Source: Flavobacterium gawalongense (GTDB taxonomy: Bacteria; Bacteroidota; Bacteroidia; Flavobacteriales; Flavobacteriaceae). From it: 61,630 bases of DNA. Positions within the stretch are counted from its first letter, which is position 1; the number at the start of each line of letters is the position of its first letter. The notes under the pieces are model-generated. The model had not been told where the DNA came from. It saw only the letters and a list, made by a program, of their open reading frames with translations, and did no database searches. The position numbers and the translations under genes were made by a program. The DNA is taken from assembly GCF_007097265.1 (NCBI RefSeq), contig NZ_VJZP01000026.1:1-61630 (forward strand), in the 5' to 3' direction. Positions 54,304 through 61,630 of the stretch are shown piece by piece.

Positions 54304-54852
54304 ATGAATACTACTTTCAAAACGGTAAGTTCTTCTTACATTACAATTTCCGAATTAATGCTGCCTTCACACACTAATTTTAGTGGCAAAATACATGGAG
54401 GTTATATTTTATCATTACTCGATCAAATTGCGTTTGCCTGTGCTTCAAAATTTTCTGGGAATTATTGCGTAACTGCTTCTGTGGATACCGTTAACTTTTT
54501 AAAACCTATTGAAGTGGGCGAACTGGTAACGATGAAAGCCAGCGTAAATTACGTGGGAACAAGCTCTATGATTGTTGGTATTCGTGTGGAATCAGAAAAT
54601 ATTCAAACAGGAACCGTTAATCATTGTAATTCGTCCTATTTTACGATGGTTTCGAAAGACAAAGACGGCAAAAATGCAGCCGTTCCCGGATTAATACTTA
54701 CGAATCTAAAAGAAGTGAGTCGGTTCCAAAACGGTGTAAAACAAATCGCTTTGAAAAAAGAAAGAGAGTATCAAAAGAGCATTGCCACTTTTGGATCTAT
54801 AGAAAGTATTTTGAGTTTAAATCAGTATAATGTTAAGGTCGAATTACAATAA
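54304..54852 (+). CDS. Acyl-CoA thioesterase, hotdog fold
   Basis: A 182-residue hotdog thioesterase of the BACH/YciA type. Key stretches are LPSHTNFSGKIHGGYILSLLDQIAFACASKF (the Asn and Gly-Gly around the helix start, Asp at the helix) and ASVDTVNFLKPIEVGELVTMKASVNYVGTSSM. It hydrolyses acyl-CoA in the cytoplasm. The ATG at 54304 was chosen because the upstream in-frame extension falls inside a dispersed repeat (54207-54286). It is probably unrelated to the nitrate genes. Confidence 0.85.
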   Translation: MNTTFKTVSSSYITISELMLPSHTNFSGKIHGGYILSLLDQIAFACASKFSGNYCVTASVDTVNFLKPIEVGELVTMKASVNYVGTSSMIVGIRVESENIQTGTVNHCNSSYFTMVSKDKDGKNAAVPGLILTNLKEVSRFQNGVKQIALKKEREYQKSIATFGSIESILSLNQYNVKVELQ

Positions 54853-57486
<2,634 letters not shown>

Positions 57487-57511
57487 TTACAACCCTGCAT
57501 TATATAGTATC

Positions 57512-57546
57512 AAAAGGTGGTTTGTCAACAAACCACCTTTTTTATG
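57512..57546 (+). terminator. Terminator of katG
   Basis: The stem AAAAGGTGGTTTG/CAAACCACCTTTT closes a TCAA loop and is followed by T residues; it lies 25 bases after the katG stop. Confidence 0.85.
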
Positions 57547-57579
57547 ACCTTTTAATAAACCTAATATTTTTTTTGTTTT

Positions 57580-57699
57580 ACTGTAATAAAATTTAAATAA
57601 TTACACTATTTCTTAAATGAACTTATATTCCTTATATGGTGATAAATGCCAACCATATAAGAAATATAAGTTCATTTAAGTTTTAAAAAACATTACAGT
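57580..57699. repeat. 120-bp palindromic MITE-like element
   Basis: Inner arms of 29 bases (57612-57640 and 57652-57680, one mismatch) close an 11-base loop, and outer ends ACTGTAAT (57580) and ATTACAGT (57692-57699) are also inverted. It sits between the convergent katG and DUF1398 genes and encodes nothing. Confidence 0.6.
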
Positions 57700-57718
57700 T
57701 AATTCTATGTTTAATTGG

Positions 57719-58108
57719 TTAAGCTGGAATTTTTTCAATTAAAATGGCGGAACCTAATTTGTCAAAATAAGTGCAGGTCATTTCTATAATATTCACACTC
57801 CATCTTGCAATTCCACATTGCGCAGCATGATTGCAAAAAGTGAGGTAATCCGTTTGACCATCTTGATGCATGACTAGAAATTCAATGAATCGTTCTTTGT
57901 TGGCTGATGCAGCAACAGTGATGCTGCTATAAGTGTCAGTCGCTGCCGCTCGGAAATTATCTTCACCAAAATATTCTACATGACCGTCGTTGACAAAGGT
58001 ATCATAGCCTTTTACACCTAATTCAATTAAATCTTGAATATAAGCAGGGAAGTCAGCCCCAGATTTAACTTTAGAATGCGCTTCTTTTATTTGAGCAGTT
58101 GTAAACAT
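57719..58108 (-). CDS. DUF1398 family protein
   Basis: A 129-residue soluble protein of family DUF1398 (YbcV-like): FTTAQIKEAHSKVKSGADFPAYIQDLIELGVKGYDTFVNDGHVEYF at the start, then FIEFLVMHQDGQTDYLTFCNHAAQCGIARWSVN. The function is unknown. It lies 22 bases behind the thioesterase gene, probably in the same transcript. Confidence 0.8.
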   Translation of the reverse strand: MFTTAQIKEAHSKVKSGADFPAYIQDLIELGVKGYDTFVNDGHVEYFGEDNFRAAATDTYSSITVAASANKERFIEFLVMHQDGQTDYLTFCNHAAQCGIARWSVNIIEMTCTYFDKLGSAILIEKIPA

Positions 58109-58130
58109 AATTCGATAGGATTTGGTTTAA

Positions 58131-58565
58131 TTATAGAGCGGTAAAATCAGCTGTTTTTGGAAAAACACTTAGCGCATCAACAACAATTTGAGGAGTCGGA
58201 CTGGCTAGTTTACGGAGTTTGGTATCCATCCAAGCACCATCTACAGTAATAATGGCGCACAAAACATCATCTCTATAAAACTCATGAACAATAGACCAGC
58301 GTGAAGCATCAGCATTCATTTTTGCCATTTTGGTTTGCATGATAATAACATCAGAGAGTTTGATTTCTTTTCTAAAAACACATTCTTCTCTAAATAATAT
58401 GGGACCAATGTGTTCCGTTTGCATTACTCTTAATGTTAATCCTAATTGTTCCAGAATTTCAATACGGTGTTGTGCTCCAAAATCATAATAAACACTGTGA
58501 CGTAAGTGAAAATTTGGATCTAAATCAGACCAACGAAAGGATAGCTGTTTGCTAAATGTAGCCAT
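58131..58565 (-). CDS. Thioesterase, 4-hydroxybenzoyl-CoA thioesterase-like hotdog fold
   Basis: A 144-residue single hotdog domain. The catalytic-type start is SFRWSDLDPNFHLRHSVYYDFGAQHRIEILEQLG (Asp and His positions typical of 4HBT), followed by GPILFREECVFRKEIKLSDVI and SRWSIVHEFYRDDVLCAIITVDGAWMD. It hydrolyses acyl-CoA or related thioesters. The substrate is unknown. Confidence 0.85.
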   Translation of the reverse strand: MATFSKQLSFRWSDLDPNFHLRHSVYYDFGAQHRIEILEQLGLTLRVMQTEHIGPILFREECVFRKEIKLSDVIIMQTKMAKMNADASRWSIVHEFYRDDVLCAIITVDGAWMDTKLRKLASPTPQIVVDALSVFPKTADFTAL

Positions 58566-58736
58566 AGGGTTTTAATTTATGTACGTTTTTTTTCTTGGCT
58601 AAGATAGAGAGGATTTTTACAGGAGCAAAACGAACTGATGAAGTAATCTTTAGCTGTCTTGTGTAAAAATCTGTTTTTACGAATTGAAAAGAGCATTTTT
58701 TAAGTAATTTGTTTTTTGAAAATATTAATCTCAATT

Positions 58737-58782
58737 TAAAAACAAACCCCGCTTAAAAAGACTCAAACGAGGTTGGTTTTTA
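58737..58782. terminator. Terminator between the toxin-antitoxin pair and the thioesterase gene
   Basis: The arms AAAAACAAACCCCG and CGAGGTTGGTTTTT pair with two mismatches around a 16-base loop and are followed by T on either strand. It would end the minus-strand vapC transcript. The rest of 58566-58850 contains no gene. Confidence 0.6.
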
Positions 58783-58850
58783 TAATGCTTTTTGTGCCGA
58801 TTTAGATTTTTAGAGCGGTTGTGCAACGGCTACTATTGTTAAACGCTGGC

Positions 58851-59258
58851 TTACTTTTTTAAATACTCTTTTGCTGTTAGAACAGGAAGAATTGAGGTTT
58901 TGAAATCTTTTTTATTTCGTGTTATAATTAAATCCAACTCATTTTCCAATGCAGTATGATATTGAATTGCATCTTCGAAATCTTTAAAATCAGAAACCAA
59001 CGCTAATTCTAAAATTTTGTCATCCATAGGTAAAACTTCTACCAAAACTTTAAACTTGATTAGAATCTTTCTCGCTTGATCTAACTTATGATTCCTTGCC
59101 AATAAGTAATGAGTATTGGCAAGTGTTAAAGAAGAAATGTAAAGTTTAACTTTATTATGGTCCGACAAAGTGAATAATTCTTGTGCTTCTCTGTAAAATT
59201 CTTCTCGTTTAGAAAGTAAGTCTAAAACGATATTTGTATCGACTAATATTTTATCCAT
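58851..59258 (-). CDS. vapC: PIN-domain toxin, VapC-like
   Basis: A 135-residue PIN-domain ribonuclease. Acidic catalytic residues are visible in ILVDTNIVLDLLSKRE (Asp8 and nearby), DFKDFEDAIQYHTA and LIITRNKKDFK. VapC toxins cleave tRNA or rRNA. Its ATG overlaps the stop of the upstream antitoxin by one base (TAATG). Confidence 0.88.
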   Translation of the reverse strand: MDKILVDTNIVLDLLSKREEFYREAQELFTLSDHNKVKLYISSLTLANTHYLLARNHKLDQARKILIKFKVLVEVLPMDDKILELALVSDFKDFEDAIQYHTALENELDLIITRNKKDFKTSILPVLTAKEYLKK

Positions 59259-59500
59259 TAAGAATATTTTTTAGATAAGTAATCAGAATATTCTTTTTTA
59301 TAATCTTTGCTTTCAAGAGAAATAACACCGGTAAGACTTTCCACAAGTGGGCTCACTTTAGTTTTTTCTGTATTTTTTTTAGTTAAAGACAAAAGATAAT
59401 TTTCAATAAGCTTTGAAAGACTTACGCTATTGTTTTTAGCATAGAATTTTGCTTCTTCAATTACATTTTGATCGATATTCAATGTTAGTTTCGTATTCAT
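59258..59500 (-). CDS. DUF6364-like antitoxin of the PIN toxin
   Basis: An 80-residue protein starting with a ribbon-helix-helix-like motif (KLTLNIDQNVIEEAKFYAKNNSVSLSKLIENYL, residues 4-36) and ending in a flexible toxin-binding tail (ESKDYKKEYSDYLSKKYS). It matches the DUF6364 family found before PIN toxins in Bacteroidota. It should neutralise the toxin and repress the operon through the dyad at 59511-59541. Confidence 0.82.
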   Translation of the reverse strand: MNTKLTLNIDQNVIEEAKFYAKNNSVSLSKLIENYLLSLTKKNTEKTKVSPLVESLTGVISLESKDYKKEYSDYLSKKYS

Positions 59501-59510
59501 AACAATTAAT

Positions 59511-59541
59511 TTACGTGTAAAATTAAAAAATACACACGTAA
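59511..59541. promoter_or_regulatory. Candidate operator of the toxin-antitoxin operon
   Basis: The inverted arms TTACGTGT (59511-59518) and ACACGTAA (59534-59541) lie 10 bases upstream of the antitoxin ATG, where an autorepressing RHH antitoxin would bind. Confidence 0.5.
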
Positions 59542-59609
59542 TAAAAAATTATTTAACGAAATATTTTCAGTTGTACCCGCCCGCTTGTGGTTAAATTATT
59601 GTATCCGCT

Positions 59610-59760
59610 ACATTATAGCACAACGTCCGGTGGCTTGCCTCAGTGGCGTGAATGTCACCGAACAATCACAAATATAAACCAAACTTTGAGTTATCAGCGT
59701 ATTTTCTAAAGAAACACAGAATTAAGCCATTGAGGCAAACCGCTGTTACCTGCTGGCGTT
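59610..59760. repeat. Imperfect inverted-repeat element before the nmrA/hxlR pair
   Basis: GGCTTGCCTCAGTGGC (59632-59647) faces GCCATTGAGGCAAACC (59726-59741), with 14 of 16 positions pairing, bounded by ACAACGTCCGG and CGCTGTTACCTGC. The GTTACCTGC end has its inverted counterpart GCAGGTAAC at 61255-61263, on the far side of the two genes. Confidence 0.5.
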
Positions 59761-59841
59761 TTTCGTTTATCAAATTATTAACTACAAAAATAGCGAACAA
59801 TTTTAAACTGTTCGCTATATAAAGTTCTTATTTCAAAGATG

Positions 59842-60714
59842 TTATTTAGAAGTGTAAACTTCTTTTAAAAACGCTTTTGCAGTCATTGGTTTTCTGCCCA
59901 AAAGATTTTCTAAATCTGTTTTTTCAGTTGAAAATTCTCCTTGCTTAATGGCCTCGGCAAAACCTGCAAACATTCCAACATATTCAGTTGGAACGCCTGC
60001 TCCTGTTAATGTTTCCACGTAAATATCTTGTGGAGGGCTTACATAATTGATTTGTTTACCAACTATTTCACTTAAATCTTGAGCAATTTCTTGTATCGAT
60101 GTATTTTCGATATTGCTTAAAGAATATTCTTTGTTTTCGTGTCCTTGACTTGTCAATATATTGGCAGTAGCTTCAGCCATATCATTACGCAAAGCAAAAG
60201 CCGATTTTGTATCGCCTGCTGGTAAAAATATTCCAGTTGTTAAAACTTGTTCTCCAAAAAACATCGGTAACGCATCAAGATAAAGATTATTTTTTAAAAT
60301 GGTGTAAGTCATTCCACTTACCTTGATTTGGTTTTCTGTGTCGATATGCGATTTTGCAAGAAAGGCAATTGGCGAAGTTTCGGTATCGTTTTTTCGCTCA
60401 AAACTGGTATATAATATATGTTTTACTCCTGCCTCTTTAGCGGCCTTCACTGCATTTTCTTGTTGTTTTCCACGGTTAACAACATCAGAACCCGACACCA
60501 ACAACAACTTGTCAACGCCTTTAAATGCTTCTACCAGTGAAGCGTAGTTGTCGTAATCGCCAATTTTTAAGTTAATTCCTTTTGTTTTTAAGTCTTCCGC
60601 TTTCGCCACATCTCTTACTAAAGCCGAAATGCTGTTTGCTGAAATGCCTTTTTTTAATAGAAAGTCAATGGTTGCCTTTCCGTAATTTCCTGTTGCTCCT
60701 GTTACTAAAATCAT
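59842..60714 (-). CDS. NmrA/QOR2-type NAD(P)H-binding oxidoreductase
   Basis: A 290-residue atypical short-chain dehydrogenase of the NmrA family. The N-terminal Rossmann motif is MILVTGATGNYGKATIDFLL, followed by LVRDVAKAEDLKTKGINLKIGDYDNYASLVEAFKGVDKLLLVSG; the closest known group is E. coli quinone reductase QorB (YtfG). It is likely an NAD(P)H-dependent quinone or redox sensor protein. It is divergent from an HxlR regulator, which probably controls it. Confidence 0.85.
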   Translation of the reverse strand: MILVTGATGNYGKATIDFLLKKGISANSISALVRDVAKAEDLKTKGINLKIGDYDNYASLVEAFKGVDKLLLVSGSDVVNRGKQQENAVKAAKEAGVKHILYTSFERKNDTETSPIAFLAKSHIDTENQIKVSGMTYTILKNNLYLDALPMFFGEQVLTTGIFLPAGDTKSAFALRNDMAEATANILTSQGHENKEYSLSNIENTSIQEIAQDLSEIVGKQINYVSPPQDIYVETLTGAGVPTEYVGMFAGFAEAIKQGEFSTEKTDLENLLGRKPMTAKAFLKEVYTSK

Positions 60715-60742
60715 ATTTTCTAATTTTTTAATTAATATGAAG

Positions 60743-60785
60743 CAAAGATATTGTATATTTGCTTCTTAAAGTATAGTAATATACT
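60743..60785. promoter_or_regulatory. Divergent promoters and HxlR operator
   Basis: A minus-strand -7 box TATCTTTG (60743-60750) and a plus-strand -7 box TATATTTG (60754-60761) lie back to back. The dyad AGTATA-N4-TATACT (60770-60785), with a further AAGTATAG copy beside it, covers the plus-strand start site, consistent with HxlR-type autoregulation and control of the oxidoreductase. Confidence 0.6.
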
Positions 60786-60820
60786 AAAGTATAGTGCCAA
60801 TAATTTATAATTGAGTAAAA

Positions 60821-61174
60821 ATGGATAGTATAAAAGACATCAAATCTTGTCCAATTCAATATGTGTTATATATAAATGATACATTGAACGTAATTAGTGG
60901 AAAATGGAAATTGCCAATTATAGGTTCCGTCCTTTTTGGCAAAAAGCGATTTACCGAAATACAGCGTAATATTCCGAAGATAACACCAAGAATGTTAAGT
61001 AAAGAACTGAAAGAACTGGAATTGAATGGTGTGATTGTTCGAAAAGTGTATGACTCAATACCTGTAACTGTGGAATATGAATTATCCGAATCAGGAAAAT
61101 CAATTACAGAAGTTTTGGATAAAATGATTGAATGGGGTATAGAACATAGAACGTCTGTGTTCGCAAAGTCATAA
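60821..61174 (+). CDS. HxlR-family transcriptional regulator
   Basis: A 117-residue winged-helix regulator. It carries the family core GKWKLPIIGSVLFGKKRFTEIQRNIPKITPRMLSKELKELELNGVIVRK and the N-terminal SCPIQYVL with a cysteine (about residue 9) that is the redox-sensing position in HypR/YodB/QorR-type members. Paired with a divergent quinone reductase-like gene, it may sense quinones or electrophiles. Confidence 0.9.
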   Translation: MDSIKDIKSCPIQYVLYINDTLNVISGKWKLPIIGSVLFGKKRFTEIQRNIPKITPRMLSKELKELELNGVIVRKVYDSIPVTVEYELSESGKSITEVLDKMIEWGIEHRTSVFAKS

Positions 61175-61254
61175 GTTCTCAGTCGTCAATTGTGGTAGGT
61201 TGAATAACGATTTTTAGTTTGTCTGATTAATGTTTGCAGAGTCGTTGGACGCTT

Positions 61255-61263
61255 GCAGGTAAC
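61255..61263. repeat. Right-hand GCAGGTAAC motif
   Basis: This is the inverse of GTTACCTGC at 59745-59753. It may mark the other boundary of a cassette holding the oxidoreductase and HxlR genes. Confidence 0.3.
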
Positions 61264-61467
61264 TTGTATATAGTGATGATGTAGTCATTATTATACGCCC
61301 AATTAGGATAGATTGTAGTGATAATCATCCAAAACTACTTATTTCAAATATACCATTTAACTACCGAAAAATCTGATAAATCAGCTTTGATAATTAACTT
61401 ATTTTCAAAAATAATTCCTTCTTAATTGTAAACTTTACGGGAAACCGCATTTACGTTCTTTTTTGCA

Positions 61468-61565
61468 CAAAATCCCTAGCCCCGGTAGCAGTGAAAACCG
61501 GATGCAGGTGGAGTACCACTTTTTTTGGTGGTGGCAGAGCGAATCCCGACACTTCCTATCGTGTG
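61468..61565. repeat. Hairpin-rich intergenic element near the right edge
   Basis: It begins AATCCCTAGCCCCGGTAGCA and contains the hairpin ACCAC-T7-GGTGGT (61515-61532), ending AATCCCGAC. The opening resembles a very common Flavobacterium intergenic repeat as I remember it. No coding frame in 61175-61590 is convincing. Confidence 0.4.
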
Positions 61566-61593
61566 GACACAAATATAGATTATTTTTGCGGTT

Positions 61594-61630
61594 ATGAATA
61601 TAAGCAGAGAGTTTCAAAAGTTATCAGATA
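61594..61630 (+). CDS. Start of a gene cut by the window edge (partial)
   Basis: ATG is followed by an open frame (NISREFQKLSD). A TAnnTTTG box (TATTTTTG, 61581-61588) ends five bases before it, so either the message is nearly leaderless or the true start lies downstream. The family cannot be told. Confidence 0.3.
   Translation, partial: MNISREFQKLSD

Noticed and set aside
61435..61617. 60-codon minus-strand frame at the right edge
   Set aside because: It lies within a hairpin-rich intergenic repeat and overlaps the predicted promoter of the next plus-strand gene.

Overview
The window looks like a chromosomal segment of a Flavobacterium-type bacterium (Bacteroidota). The base composition is AT-rich, and promoters carry the Bacteroidota -7 box TAnnTTTG. 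Other markers are a SusC/SusD polysaccharide locus with a hybrid two-component regulator, DUF3667, DUF4202 and DUF6428 genes, and short intergenic palindromes typical of this group. No complete rRNA or tRNA gene and no CRISPR array was seen.

Layout. (1) 1-3.3 kb is a scarred mobile region. A hipBA toxin-antitoxin pair keeps its operators and antitoxin, but hipA is cut after about 56 codons by a small inverted-repeat element that itself hosts a group II intron with its reverse transcriptase. (2) 3.3-24.4 kb, minus strand, is a polysaccharide utilization locus: hybrid sensor/regulator, SusC, SusD, a duplicated SusC, two paralogous proteins of unknown family, GH130, an MFS transporter, a GH13 alpha-glucosidase-like enzyme and a mannose-6-phosphate-isomerase-like cupin. 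(3) 24.7-29.9 kb holds mostly small housekeeping or uncharacterised genes (RMD1/DUF155, GYF_2, LigD-type phosphoesterase, DUF3667, small hypotheticals). (4) 30.2-33.0 kb is an arsenic operon (arsR, DUF6428, arsenate reductase, ACR3 efflux). (5) 33.2-54.2 kb is a nitrate assimilation island: nirBD, DUF4202, a nitrate-sensor-like kinase, a NarL-like regulator, NarK, a chlorite dismutase, a nitrate ABC transporter and outer-membrane porin, an FNR-like regulator, a fused nitrate reductase/NAD(P)H reductase, and a rubredoxin-tailed protein. (6) 54.3-61.6 kb is accessory: two thioesterases, KatG with foreign-looking composition, DUF1398, a VapC/DUF6364-type pair, a divergent NmrA/HxlR pair, and several MITE-like palindromes.

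The most informative signal is in the nitrate island. The promoters of nirB, the response regulator, narK, the nrt operon and the nas/fnr intergenic region each carry a 16-bp palindrome of form TAMGT-N6-ACKTA, which is a 7-2-7 inverted heptamer like E. coli NarL/NarP sites; in nirB and nrt it sits directly on a TAnnTTTG box. With the linked P-box sensor kinase and LuxR-type regulator this predicts a local nitrate regulon whose products import nitrate (porin, ABC, NarK), reduce it to nitrite (Nas fusion), reduce nitrite to ammonium (NirBD), and possibly remove chlorite made from chlorate (chlorite dismutase).

Other points of interest are the tandem SusC duplication, where both copies keep a short overlapping upstream reading frame and the second keeps a vestigial susD start, the degenerate TonB-box region of that second SusC, and the nested intron/element/hipA insertions. 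All functional names come from reading the translated sequences and from family knowledge; no database search was run.
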